Origin: Pseudomonadota bacterium
Lineage (GTDB): Bacteria > Pseudomonadota > Gammaproteobacteria > JAKAQQ01
Length of the DNA stretch: 64,000 nt
Direction: 5' to 3'
Assembly (NCBI GenBank): GCA_027365475.1
Contig: DAHXNI010000019.1
Span: 1 to 64,000, forward strand
The position numbers were made by a program, and so were the translations under genes. Of the stretch, positions 40,219 to 48,554 are shown one piece after another (within the stretch, counting starts at the first letter, position 1; the number at the start of each line of letters is the position of its first letter). Below the pieces are notes generated by a model. It saw nothing but the letters and a program-made list of their open reading frames with translations. It was not told the origin of the DNA and made no database searches.

Positions 40219-41016
40219 ATGAAAAACTATCTCGATCTCCTCCGGGACATACTCGAAAACGGCGCTCTCAAGCCGGATCGAACCGGAGTGGGTACCCGGT
40301 CCGTTTTTGGCCGCCAGCTGCGCTTCGATCTCGCGGCGGGCTTTCCGGCCGTCACGACCAAGCGGCTCCACATGAAATCGGTCGTGGAAGAGCTCTTGTG
40401 GTTTCTGCGCGGGGAGACGAACGTCCATTCGCTTCAGGCACGGGGTGTCACGATCTGGGATGAATGGGCGGATCCGGCGGGTGAACTTGGCCCGATCTAC
40501 GGCTACCAGTGGCGGCACTGGCCTGCATCCGGTGCGAGCGGAGAGATCGACCAGATCGAGGTGCTTCTCAAGGGTCTCCGTGAGGATCCGGATTCGAGAC
40601 GCCACATCGTCTCTGCCTGGAATGTCGCCGATCTTCCGGACATGGCACTCGCCCCCTGTCACGTCCTGTTCCAGTTCTACGTCTCTGCGGGTCGTCTGTC
40701 GTGCCAGGTGTATCAGCGGAGCGCGGACGTTTTTCTGGGTTTGCCTTTCAATATTGCTTCGTATGCCCTCCTCACCCACCTTCTGGCCGATCAGGCGGGA
40801 TATTCGGTTGGCGAGCTCATCTGGAGTGGCGGAGATTGCCATCTCTACCGGACTCATCTGGAGGTGGCCCGGATCCAGCTCGCGCGGGAACCCTACCCAC
40901 TCCCGCACCTCAGCATCGTTCGGCATGCTGCGCGCTTTGACCAGTACCGGTTTGAAGACTTCGTGCTTGAGAACTATCTTCACCACCCGGCGCTCCGGGC
41001 TCCCGTCGCCATCTGA
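40219..41016 (+). CDS. thyA: Thymidylate synthase
   Basis: The 265-residue enzyme methylates dUMP with 5,10-methylene-THF. Nucleophile C147 lies in [15 protein letters not shown], and the folate and dUMP sites ([36 protein letters not shown]) are canonical. The lgt-thyA pair is conserved; here it lies downstream of the gcv genes, which make the same folate cofactor. Normal length. Confidence 0.97.
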   Translation: MKNYLDLLRDILENGALKPDRTGVGTRSVFGRQLRFDLAAGFPAVTTKRLHMKSVVEELLWFLRGETNVHSLQARGVTIWDEWADPAGELGPIYGYQWRHWPASGASGEIDQIEVLLKGLREDPDSRRHIVSAWNVADLPDMALAPCHVLFQFYVSAGRLSCQVYQRSADVFLGLPFNIASYALLTHLLADQAGYSVGELIWSGGDCHLYRTHLEVARIQLAREPYPLPHLSIVRHAARFDQYRFEDFVLENYLHHPALRAPVAI

Positions 41017-41093
41017 CGGGATCTGCGCGTGCCCACGTCCGCTGACCCCGATCACCCACACCCGATCCGACCGGATCCGATCGGAGACTGCCC

Positions 41094-42362
41094 ATGAATC
41101 AAACTGCTCTCGAACGCGATCGCAACGATCCCCTCCTGCCGTTGCGGGCTCAGTTCGAGCTTCCCCCGGGTCCGGATGCGATGCCCGTATCGTATCTTTG
41201 TGGACATTCACTGGGACCTCTCGTCCGCCAGACGCGTGCATTGCTTGAGGCGGAGCTTGAGGCCTGGGGCGAGATGGGGATACTGGGATATGGCAAGAAC
41301 CCCCATCCCTGGATGCGTTATGCCCATGATCTGCGACCGACGCTCGCACGCCTCGTCGGAGCGCGGGCCGATGAGGTAGCGGTCATGAACTCACTCACCG
41401 TGAATCTTCACGTGCTATTGGCACGTTTCTACCAACCCCAGGGCAGACGCCGGAAAATCCTGATTGATGCACCCATTTTCCCGTCAGACCGGATGGCCGT
41501 GTCTTCTCAGATTGCCTGGCGGGGTGGCGATCCTTTGGTCGATCTCATCGTGATCGAGCCCGATCCGGGCGAGTGGGTCGTTCGGCCGGATGCCTTCGTG
41601 GAAGCCATCCGGCAGGCGGGCGATACCTTGGCCCTGGTTTGGGTGGGCGGGGTCAACTATCTGAGCGGTCACCTCCAGCCACTCGGACGCCTTGCGCGCG
41701 CCGCGCACGAGCATGGCGCGCTCTGCGGGACCGATCTCGCCCACGCGATCGGCAATGTCGCGTTGAACCTGGATCGCGATGAGGTCGATTTTGCCACTTG
41801 GTGCTCTTACAAATACCTGAACGGCGGTCCGGGTGCGGTGGGCGGACTGTTCGTGCGCTCCCCCTCACCGGAAGCGGCTCCACACCCCGCACTGCAGGGG
41901 TGGTGGGGGCATGAGGAGAAAACCCGCTTCCTGATGGGCCCGGATTTCAGGCCGGAAGAAGGGGCATTGGGCTTCGCGGTCAGCAATGTGCCGGTTCTCT
42001 CGACCACCCCGCTCCATGCCGCACTCCCGCTCTTCGATCAATATCCATTTGCGCAGCTTGCGGAAAAGCGGGAGTCGCTGATCGGCTATACGATCGCACG
42101 GATCGAGGATCTCGCACTCCCGGGGATCTCCTGCATCACCCCACTGGGCGCGGGAAAACACGGCGGACAGCTGTCTTTTGCCATCGGGCAGGATTGGCCC
42201 TGGGGTGAGTCACTGATCCGCGCGCTCGCCGGGCGCGGGGTGATCGCGGACTGGCGTGAACCCCATATCCTCCGGGTGGCATTTCACCCGCTCTACAACG
42301 GTTTTGAGGATGCTGAGCGTTTCGTCGAGGGACTGACCCGGATCATCCGACCTGGCCTCTGA
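41094..42362 (+). CDS. kynU: Kynureninase
   Basis: This 422-residue fold-type I PLP enzyme has the cofactor lysine K240 in CSYKYLNGGPGAVGG, with SYLCGHSLGPLVRQ near the N-terminus and MNSLTVNLH around residue 100, as in kynureninases that cleave kynurenine to anthranilate and alanine. It also resembles selenocysteine-lyase-type enzymes, but the YKYLNGGPG block and length favour KynU. No tryptophan dioxygenase or kynurenine formamidase gene is nearby, so the source of kynurenine is not evident. A class V aminotransferase with another substrate remains possible. Confidence 0.85.
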   Translation: MNQTALERDRNDPLLPLRAQFELPPGPDAMPVSYLCGHSLGPLVRQTRALLEAELEAWGEMGILGYGKNPHPWMRYAHDLRPTLARLVGARADEVAVMNSLTVNLHVLLARFYQPQGRRRKILIDAPIFPSDRMAVSSQIAWRGGDPLVDLIVIEPDPGEWVVRPDAFVEAIRQAGDTLALVWVGGVNYLSGHLQPLGRLARAAHEHGALCGTDLAHAIGNVALNLDRDEVDFATWCSYKYLNGGPGAVGGLFVRSPSPEAAPHPALQGWWGHEEKTRFLMGPDFRPEEGALGFAVSNVPVLSTTPLHAALPLFDQYPFAQLAEKRESLIGYTIARIEDLALPGISCITPLGAGKHGGQLSFAIGQDWPWGESLIRALAGRGVIADWREPHILRVAFHPLYNGFEDAERFVEGLTRIIRPGL

Positions 42363-42523
42363 ATATCGCTTGGCACGAGCCCCCATGGTCATCCCGCAAA
42401 AGGCTTCATTCACGCACGAGCGTTCCGACTTACAATTCCATCCCGAAACCCCGGATCGAAGGAGGGGCTCCAGTCGCAGCCTCCTCGGTCTGGTCCGCTT
42501 GCTTTCCGGAGAGCCGAGCTTCC

Positions 42524-43174
42524 ATGGATCCCAGTTCCATCCCGAACCATCGCTATCACGTGCGTCAACTGGGCCTCGTCGACTATGTCGAGACCTGGCA
42601 GCGGATGATGGCATTCACGGACGATCGTACGCCGGATACCGTCGATGAGATCTGGTTTCTCGAACATCCGCCGGTCTATACCCTCGGACTTAACGGGCGT
42701 CGTGAACATGTCCTCGACCCGGGAGCTATCCCCGTGATTCAGGTTGATCGCGGCGGTCAGATCACCTATCACGGACCGGGACAGCTCGTCGTCTATCCTC
42801 TTTTGGATATGAAGCGGTTGGCGCTCGGGCCGCGCGGGCTGGTTCGGATTCTCGAGCGTGCAACTCTGGATTGCCTAGCCGAGTTCGGGATCGTAGGTCA
42901 CGCGCGTCCGGAGGCTCCGGGTGTATACGTGGAGATGCGCAAAATTGCATCGATCGGTCTCAGGATCCGACGCGGGGGCAGTTACCATGGACTCGCGTTC
43001 AACATCTCGGTGGATCTGGATCCTTTTCGCGGTATCAATCCCTGTGGCTATCGCGGGCTCGAAATGACCCGCCTCGTGGATCTTGGTGGGCCTTCGGACC
43101 TGAGCGAGGTCATGCCGGTATTGGCGCAGCACCTCGAGCATTGGCTGATCAGGCGGGAGATTCCGGCTGGATAA
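42524..43174 (+). CDS. lipB: Octanoyl-[ACP]:protein N-octanoyltransferase
   Basis: The 216-residue enzyme moves octanoate from ACP to lipoyl domains such as GcvH. Catalytic C174 in INPCGYRGLEMTRL and K140 in MRKIASIGLRIRRG are present, with RGGQITYHGPGQLVVYPL upstream. In E. coli lipB is followed by lipA and preceded by ybeD, dacA nearby. Here lipA is not found, the dac/dat block is on the other strand, and a small accessory island follows directly. Confidence 0.94.
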   Translation: MDPSSIPNHRYHVRQLGLVDYVETWQRMMAFTDDRTPDTVDEIWFLEHPPVYTLGLNGRREHVLDPGAIPVIQVDRGGQITYHGPGQLVVYPLLDMKRLALGPRGLVRILERATLDCLAEFGIVGHARPEAPGVYVEMRKIASIGLRIRRGGSYHGLAFNISVDLDPFRGINPCGYRGLEMTRLVDLGGPSDLSEVMPVLAQHLEHWLIRREIPAG

Positions 43175-43179
43175 ACCAT

Positions 43180-43329
43180 CCCGCCCGTAGATTCCAGGCC
43201 GCGCGGATCAACATCACGTTACCGCGGCGTATCCTACGGGCAGTCGATGCCTACGCCAGAAAACAAGGTGAGACCTGATCCGGGTTTATCGCCCGCGCAG
43301 TCGTGGACGCAATGCGCAAGCAGGCATGA
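43180..43329 (+). pseudogene. HicB-like antitoxin C-terminal remnant with in-frame TGA
   Basis: Immediately after lipB a frame reads RRFQAARINITLPRRILRAV, then DAYARKQGET, a TGA at 43276-43278, and SGFIARAVVDAMRKQA before the true stop at 43327-43329. This is the ribbon-helix-helix tail of HicB antitoxins (pattern INVTLP, IDAYA, TRSGFLARAA), where the TGA replaces an arginine codon, probably by CGA to TGA. The N-terminal HicB domain and any HicA toxin are absent. It shows that an earlier toxin-antitoxin module at this spot has decayed. Confidence 0.6.
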
Positions 43330-43457
43330 GCAGCTGCGGAATGCGAGAGTCGCTGACCGGCCAGAAGCGGACGAACGCGTGCGTGACAGAAATTTCTACA
43401 TAGCAGTCATTGGCGTGGAGGATGTCGCGCGACCGCAACGTACGGGTCGCGGCCCAC

Positions 43458-43859
43458 TCACTCGAACGGATTCAGGATCGGCACATCGAAACGCGAGAAG
43501 TCACGCACATTGCGCGTTACAACAGTCAGATCGTGCACCAGTGCCGTTGCCGCAATCATCGCGTCTTCGTAGACGGTGCTGGACTGGCGGTGCATGAGCT
43601 TGGCCCAGCGGCGAAAGCACGCGGCGTCCATCGCGAGCACATTGTAGGAATCCGCCACTTGGCCAGCCCATGCCTCAAGTTCCTCTGCCTTGGCCGAGTT
43701 CTGAGTGCGTGTCGCCTCGATACCGGCCTGGATCTCGCCAATCGTAACCGCGGAAAGATGCAGATCCGGGTCGTCGGCGTCTTGAATCCAGGCAATCACC
43801 TTTGGATTCGGGCGGGGCTTGCGCAGCTCCGATACGACGTTGGTGTCGAGCAGGTACAC
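43458..43859 (-). CDS. vapC: PIN-domain toxin of a Phd/VapC module
   Basis: The 133-residue protein begins (GTG start) VYLLDTNVVSELRKPRP and contains TIGEIQAGIE, STVYEDAMIAATALVHD and TVVTRNVRDFSRF: the FitB-like VapC pattern with all four acidic positions. GTG at 43859 is the correct start because the PIN fold begins there; the frame extends upstream only through the antitoxin gene. It begins 8 bases after the antitoxin stop. It probably cleaves RNA when free. Confidence 0.87.
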   Translation of the reverse strand: MYLLDTNVVSELRKPRPNPKVIAWIQDADDPDLHLSAVTIGEIQAGIEATRTQNSAKAEELEAWAGQVADSYNVLAMDAACFRRWAKLMHRQSSTVYEDAMIAATALVHDLTVVTRNVRDFSRFDVPILNPFE

Positions 43860-43867
43860 CGCGAACC

Positions 43868-44128
43868 TCAAAGCGATGGTATCGAACGTCGCCGATGCCG
43901 GCCTCGTGGCGGCAAGGTCAGCTCGGCGCGCGCGAAATCCGTCAGCAGCAGGGTCTTCAGCGACGGCTGCGCGAGTTGGCACAATCGCTTCCACTCCTGA
44001 ATTGGCACTAGCACCGCGGTTTCTTCTCCACGGCGCGTGACGACTTGCGGTCCTTCGCGGACGCACGTCTCCAGCAGCTCGCTGAAGCGTGCTTTGGCAT
44101 CCTGTACAGCCCAGCTCTTAGCATTCAT
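43868..44128 (-). CDS. Phd/YefM-type antitoxin
   Basis: The 86-residue protein starts MNAKSWAVQDAKARFSELLE, the Phd/YefM DNA-binding motif, then VVTRRGEETAVLVPIQEW. The basic C-terminal tail (PPRGRHRRRSIPSL) departs from the usual acidic-helix antitoxin end but has the right position to meet the toxin. It precedes the PIN gene by 8 bases and has a two-palindrome operator 13 bases before its start. Confidence 0.85.
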   Translation of the reverse strand: MNAKSWAVQDAKARFSELLETCVREGPQVVTRRGEETAVLVPIQEWKRLCQLAQPSLKTLLLTDFARAELTLPPRGRHRRRSIPSL

Positions 44129-44140
44129 CCCCGAAGTATA

Positions 44141-44161
44141 TGACTAGTCTGATGACTAGTC
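44141..44161. promoter_or_regulatory. Tandem palindromic operator of the Phd/VapC module
   Basis: TGACTAGTC occurs at 44141-44149 and again at 44153-44161. Each contains the perfect palindrome GACTAGTC, and the two are offset by 12 bases. They lie 13 bases upstream of the antitoxin start on the minus strand. Phd/YefM antitoxins bind pairs of short palindromes, so this fits autoregulation. Confidence 0.65.
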
Positions 44162-44731
44162 AATCTGTTGCGATAGACGGCGGAGAGACCTTGCGGAATT
44201 CGTGAACCGGCTCGCGACGACCCATCCCCGTCGTGCATCCGAAGAGTCGAGCGGAATGAGCAAGTCAGTATTTTCTAATCCATAAATGATACTGAACGAG
44301 GGGAGTAGTTACAGCAGGAGTATGATTTTCTCCCGGCGGGTGCGGGCGAGACGTCTGGTCATACCGTGCTGGCAGGGCGTGACCGACGCGATGGCGTCCT
44401 TGGGATATGCCTCTCTGCATCATGTGTCCAGCCGATTGTGCACACTCGATGGATCGCATGCGCCACGTAGTGTGAGCCGTACGGGAACTTAATGTAACTG
44501 CCATGGGTATAGACAAGCATGCAACGGGACATGTGTACCGCTGGATCTTCAGTGCGCTGGACAAGGCTCCAAGATGGCGTCGGGATGGGTGCGCGGGAAC
44601 ACCAGCTGACCCCCAATGAAGCAGGCCCTCTTCATGCCCGGCCTTGATGCGCGTTTGCAAGCGCGGCCGCACGAGTGAAAAGGCTTGTGACTCAATCCGT
44701 TGCCCTGGATCCGGTGTTTGCTCGGCAAAAC
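44162..44731. other. Unassigned stretch between Phd/VapC module and pagL
   Basis: No intact gene is recognised in about 570 bases. Base composition is lower in GC than the core genes. Small open frames overlap on both strands, none with a family motif I know. A decayed insertion sequence or gene is possible but cannot be supported by reading alone. Confidence 0.3.
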
Positions 44732-45280
44732 ATGAAAGGCCGGGCAGTGGGCCGGGTCAGTCTGCGATGCTGCGCTCTTTTGATCTTTCTCATCGTCCCA
44801 ACCACACCCGCGCTCGGTCACCCGCGGACCTTGCTCGGCATACGGTTTATGCGTGCGGTCAACTTTGTGGGCGGTTTGGAACAGGTGGCTGGAATGGCAC
44901 GTGTCCCCTTTCATTTTCAATGGCAGCCGTTTCAATCTGTTCACTTTTCCTACGGAGTTGAAGTTTCGAGCGGGCTTTTCATCAATGGTGGCAAGAGCCA
45001 CCCATTCATCAGCATCGGTCCGACTCTGACCTGGCCCGCTCAGGATGCGCATGGCTGGTATGTGACATTCAGCTCGAGCCCTACGTTAATCGGCGGTTCC
45101 GAATTCCGTGACCAGCGCAGGCTGGGGGGATCATTTTTTTTTACGACATCGCTCACACTGGGCTGGCGCTTCTACCATTGGCGCACCGGATTACGCTTCC
45201 AGCATACGTCTAACGCCGATCTCGGCTCCACGAACCCCGGAGTGAACATGGTTGGACTGGTTCTGGCGGAGAGATGGTAG
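44732..45280 (+). CDS. pagL: PagL-like lipid A 3-O-deacylase
   Basis: The 182-residue outer-membrane enzyme has a signal peptide (MKGRAVGRVSLRCCALLIFL, cleavage near PALG) and an eight-strand barrel. The active-site strand RFQHTSNADLGSTNPG carries H and S of the His-Ser-Glu/Asn site seen in PagL (pattern RFQHxSNA). It ends in VLAERW, with a terminal aromatic. It removes the 3-position acyl chain from lipid A. The ATG at 44732 gives the signal peptide; an in-frame GTG at 44675 would add 19 residues. It sits alone between a toxin-antitoxin module and an IS30 scrap, suggesting acquisition by transfer. Confidence 0.8.
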   Translation: MKGRAVGRVSLRCCALLIFLIVPTTPALGHPRTLLGIRFMRAVNFVGGLEQVAGMARVPFHFQWQPFQSVHFSYGVEVSSGLFINGGKSHPFISIGPTLTWPAQDAHGWYVTFSSSPTLIGGSEFRDQRRLGGSFFFTTSLTLGWRFYHWRTGLRFQHTSNADLGSTNPGVNMVGLVLAERW

Positions 45281-45288
45281 ATGCCGAA

Positions 45289-45417
45289 CGCCATCTCATG
45301 TCCCTGACACAGTGCTGCCATGAGCGCCCGGTGGATTTTCCCGGCCGGATGGGCATAGATCAACCGATCGACGGTCTCATGCGAGGCGTTCCACTGCTGG
45401 ACCTCGGGATATTCCAT
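45289..45417 (-). pseudogene. IS30-family transposase fragment
   Basis: The minus strand reads VQQWNASHETVDRLIYAHPA, then GKIHRALMAALCQGHEMA. This matches the IS30 stretch with pattern SHETIYRYIYAHPAGELRREL, about 40 residues. Neither the N-terminal helix-turn-helix nor the DDE domain is present, and the match stops near 45289, next to the pagL stop. It is a dead scrap that may mark how pagL arrived. Confidence 0.6.
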
Positions 45418-45650
45418 TCGTAAACCCCCGACCGCTTCCCCGGGAGACTCTTTTCTGCCGCAGGATAGCGTGCGTCACCGCATGGGATAAGGGCGCGCTC
45501 TTAATCCACTTGCTCGCCCCTCTGGAGACGCTTCCTTTGTATTTTTTCTCGGCCTAACAAGGATTCGGACGATGGCCCCCAGATCCACACTGCTCCGGGC
45601 AAAGCGTTTGATCGGGAATGCACAGGGAAAGGTGGTGAGACTTTCTTCGG
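45418..45650. other. Intergenic stretch before dat
   Basis: No gene or regular structure is recognised. It lies between the IS30 scrap and the 3' end of the dat gene, which is on the minus strand, so it should contain the terminator of the long mre-dat operon, but no clear hairpin with a T run was found. Confidence 0.25.
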
Positions 45651-46511
45651 TCACGGTACGCCCGCCGCGAAGGCATTGAGGTGTCGCAGCCAGGCGAGCC
45701 AGAGGCGCCTGTAGCCTGGGCCCGGGCGGCCTGATCCGATCGGATGGTCATCCACTTGGCTCACGGGTGCGAGGATCCGTCGGGTGCTGGTGAGCCAGAC
45801 CTCATCGGCCTTGAGGAGTTCGTCCGCCCGGATCCGCTCCCGGCGGATCGAGAACCCCTCGGACGCTCCCAGGCGAAGCACGAGTTCACGGGTGACCCCC
45901 GGAAGGATCTGCGGGCCATCGGGTGGGGTTGTGAGGGTCGCCCCCTTAAGAGCGATCACATTGCTCGATGTGCCTTCGGTGACCCACCCGTCCCGCACGA
46001 GCAGCGCTTCGAAAGCCCCCTTTCCGTCTGCCTCATGCCGCAGGAGGACATTGGCCAGAAGTGCTGTCGATTTTATGTCACAGCGGTGCCAGCGTATATC
46101 CTCGAGCAGGACGATTCGCGCACCGGTCTGTTCCAGTGCGGGGTCGGACGGAAGGGGTGGCAATGTCATGGCAAAGACCGTGGGCGCGATTCCCTCCGAA
46201 ATATGGTGATCCCGGACCTCCTCCGCGCCCCGACTGACCTGGAGATAGACAGCAAGATCACCCCCACCTGCCTTTTCGATGAGCGTGCCCAGATGATGGC
46301 GCCACTCCGCCTCCGAATAGGGATTTACGAGCCCGATGGCGCTGAGACTCCGTTCGAGACGATGGTAGTGTTCGCTCCAGAGAAAAAGCCTCGAACGGAA
46401 GATGGGTATGACTTCGTAGATGGCATCCGCGAACAGGAATCCCCGATCCAGGGGTGAGATGCGGGCCTCCTCGCGCGACATGATCTGGCCATTCAGAAAG
46501 ACCGGGGTCAC
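45651..46511 (-). CDS. dat: D-amino acid aminotransferase-like (fold-type IV PLP enzyme)
   Basis: The 286-residue protein begins (GTG start) TPVFLNGQIMSREEARISPL, with PLP lysine K147 in HRCDIKSTALLANVLLRHEA and VTEGTSSNVIAL near residue 185. This is the D-alanine transaminase branch of the branched-chain aminotransferase fold, supplying D-Ala or D-Glu for peptidoglycan. It lies downstream of dacA with 72 bases between, the usual gammaproteobacterial position. An aminodeoxychorismate lyase-like role is less likely. Confidence 0.85.
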   Translation of the reverse strand: MTPVFLNGQIMSREEARISPLDRGFLFADAIYEVIPIFRSRLFLWSEHYHRLERSLSAIGLVNPYSEAEWRHHLGTLIEKAGGGDLAVYLQVSRGAEEVRDHHISEGIAPTVFAMTLPPLPSDPALEQTGARIVLLEDIRWHRCDIKSTALLANVLLRHEADGKGAFEALLVRDGWVTEGTSSNVIALKGATLTTPPDGPQILPGVTRELVLRLGASEGFSIRRERIRADELLKADEVWLTSTRRILAPVSQVDDHPIGSGRPGPGYRRLWLAWLRHLNAFAAGVP

Positions 46512-46583
46512 CTGAGTGGCTCAACGCTCATTTAGGCGGGATGCGGCATGCTGCGCCAAGGGTTTCCCCGCCACTCGACACAG

Positions 46584-47723
46584 TCAGAATGCCCGTTCGA
46601 GACTGTCTATCAGGCGGTGCAACCAGCTGCCTTTTTTGACCGCCTGAAGGGGGTAGAGCGTGCGGGCAACGAGCAGACGCCCGTGGAGTTCGACCCGGAG
46701 CGTACCGGCAGCCTGCTTCGTGCCGAAGGGGGCTGTCAGGCTTTTCGCAAGCTGCATCCGGATCCGGAGTGAGCGGTAGTCCAGCCGGGGCACGGTCACC
46801 CAGAGGCTCTGGAGCAGGCCGACCGTGACCCGATCATGCGCGCCCATCCAGACCGGGATCTTGGCAAGTGGCTGTTTCGCTCCATACAGTCGGTGATCGT
46901 GGAAGAAGCTGAACCCCCAGTTGAGGAGCGCCTGGGCATCGTTGACCCGCGCATTCCAGGACGTAGCGCCCATCACGACTGCAATGAGCCGCATCCCATC
47001 CTGGTGGCCGGAGGCGTCCATGCAGAACCCTGCCTGCTTGGTATATCCCGTTTTAAGACCGTCAACCCAGGGGTCCATCCAGAGCAGCGAGACCCGGTTG
47101 TTCTGGGTGATGTGATCCCAGGTAAAAGTCTTGATCGCAAAATAGCGGTGATAGAGACTCGGGTATTGCCGGATGATGGCGCGGGACAAACGCGCGATAT
47201 CGAGCGCACTACTGTAGTGGTCAGGTGTGGGCAGACCGTCGACATCTTCGTAGTGCGTATTGTGGAGTCCGAGTTTCTGTGCGTAGCGGTTCATGAGTCC
47301 GACCATCGACCCGCGTGTGCCGGCGATCGCCTGGCTCAGGGCTACCGCTGCGTCGTTTCCGGAGTCGACGATCAGCCCCTTGAGGAGATCGTTCACGGTT
47401 ACGTGGCTCCCTGGCATCAGGAACATGCGGGAACCGCCCGTCCGCCAGGCTGCAGTCGAGACGGTGACCCGTTCGTTGAGGTGGATGGCACCCGAGTGGA
47501 GCGCGGTGAAGGTGATATAGGCCACCATGAGCTTGGTGAGGCTGGCGGGGGCAAGATGCTGGTTCTTGTGACTTTGGGCGAGCACCTGTCCCGTGCGTGC
47601 GTCGAGGAGAACCCAGCTTTTGGCGTCGAAAGTGGGAGCCGGGGGGATCGGAAAGCCGGCGAAGACGATCGGTGCCTGGGCCAGGGCAAAGACAGTCAGT
47701 GTCGAGCAGAGTAATTTTTTCAA
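46584..47723 (-). CDS. dacA: D-alanyl-D-alanine carboxypeptidase (PBP5/6 type)
   Basis: The 379-residue periplasmic enzyme has a signal peptide (cleavage near FAG) and the three penicillin-binding motifs: S61-L-T-K64 (APASLTKLMVAY), S121-G-N (VDSGNDAAVAL) and K224-T-G (DGLKTGYTKQAGF). The C-terminal part forms the beta domain with an amphipathic tail (RLIDSLERAF) that anchors it to the membrane. It trims the terminal D-Ala from pentapeptides. Operon position after rlpA is conserved. Confidence 0.95.
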   Translation of the reverse strand: MKKLLCSTLTVFALAQAPIVFAGFPIPPAPTFDAKSWVLLDARTGQVLAQSHKNQHLAPASLTKLMVAYITFTALHSGAIHLNERVTVSTAAWRTGGSRMFLMPGSHVTVNDLLKGLIVDSGNDAAVALSQAIAGTRGSMVGLMNRYAQKLGLHNTHYEDVDGLPTPDHYSSALDIARLSRAIIRQYPSLYHRYFAIKTFTWDHITQNNRVSLLWMDPWVDGLKTGYTKQAGFCMDASGHQDGMRLIAVVMGATSWNARVNDAQALLNWGFSFFHDHRLYGAKQPLAKIPVWMGAHDRVTVGLLQSLWVTVPRLDYRSLRIRMQLAKSLTAPFGTKQAAGTLRVELHGRLLVARTLYPLQAVKKGSWLHRLIDSLERAF

Positions 47724-47797
47724 CGCAAAATCTCCAGAAATCGGCTACGGGAGCGCTGCATTGTACCGCGCCCGAGGTATCGCGGTCCGGCTTCATA

Positions 47798-48541
47798 TTA
47801 CCGGATGATCACTTCGGTCCTCGGAAAGCCCATGGAGGTGAGACGCCCGGACAGGCGATCAAGTTCCCGGACATGGGCGATCGGTCCGACCTGGAGCACA
47901 TAGAGAATCCGGCCTCTCCTCCGGACCGGAAACAATCGCAAAGGCCGGACTCCGAGATGCATGAGGTGCAGTTCAAGGGTGAGGGCCCGGCTGCGCTTTG
48001 CATACGCGCCAATCTGGAGATACATCCGGGGCGGATGGCCCAGAGGGTTATGGGCGAGCGGCGGGGGTGTCAGGGCAAACGCCGCAGTGTGGGGTAAACG
48101 CGGCCGGGAGATACTCCGAACCTCGACCAGTGCCGTGCCCCGTTCAATCATATTGAGCTCGCGAGCCGCAGCATAGGACAGGTCGATGATCCGGTGTCGG
48201 ACGAAGGGGCCGCGGTCATCAATGCGGACGATGACCTGACGCCCGTTGACCAGGTCGGTGACGCGCACCCAGGTTCCGAGCGGAAGAACCTTGCTCGCGG
48301 CGGTCATGGATTGAGGGTTGTAGGGCAGGCCGCTTGCGGTCGGAAGTCCGACGGAACGGAGCCCGTACCAGGAAGCAATGCCCCGTTGCTGGTAGCCTTG
48401 TGCACTGGCCAGGATCCGATAGCGTCGCCCGTTGACCACATAGGACTGCTGGGGCGTGCCCGAGTGGAAGGCTGTGGAGTGGGTGGGGAAGGGCGCGCAA
48501 CTCGCGAGCAGGCCGACGAGCGTGAGCAAGAGCGCCCGCAA
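47798..48541 (-). CDS. rlpA: RlpA-like septal ring lytic transglycosylase
   Basis: The protein has a double-psi beta-barrel domain (GIASWYGLRSVGLPTASGLPY, PLGTWVRVTDLVNGRQV, RIDDRGPFV, IDLSYAAARELNM) and a C-terminal SPOR domain that binds denuded glycan. The catalytic D and H of RlpA would lie in VRIDDRGPF and nearby. The start is uncertain: TTG at 48541 gives LRALLLTLVGLLASC, a lipoprotein signal with lipobox LASC, overlapping nothing, while no ATG exists in the right place. About 247 residues. It follows mltB closely on the same strand. Confidence 0.85.
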   Translation of the reverse strand: MRALLLTLVGLLASCAPFPTHSTAFHSGTPQQSYVVNGRRYRILASAQGYQQRGIASWYGLRSVGLPTASGLPYNPQSMTAASKVLPLGTWVRVTDLVNGRQVIVRIDDRGPFVRHRIIDLSYAAARELNMIERGTALVEVRSISRPRLPHTAAFALTPPPLAHNPLGHPPRMYLQIGAYAKRSRALTLELHLMHLGVRPLRLFPVRRRGRILYVLQVGPIAHVRELDRLSGRLTSMGFPRTEVIIR

Positions 48542-48554
48542 TTCTGCGGAACGG

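Noticed and set aside
43276-43278. TGA as a recoded (selenocysteine) codon in the HicB-like frame
   Set aside because: Relatives have arginine here, no selenocysteine insertion hairpin is evident, and the N-terminal half of the gene is missing; decay explains it.
44265-44672. A 135-codon minus-strand frame before pagL
   Set aside because: It shows no family motif and has poor coding character; overlapping frames on both strands are equally open.
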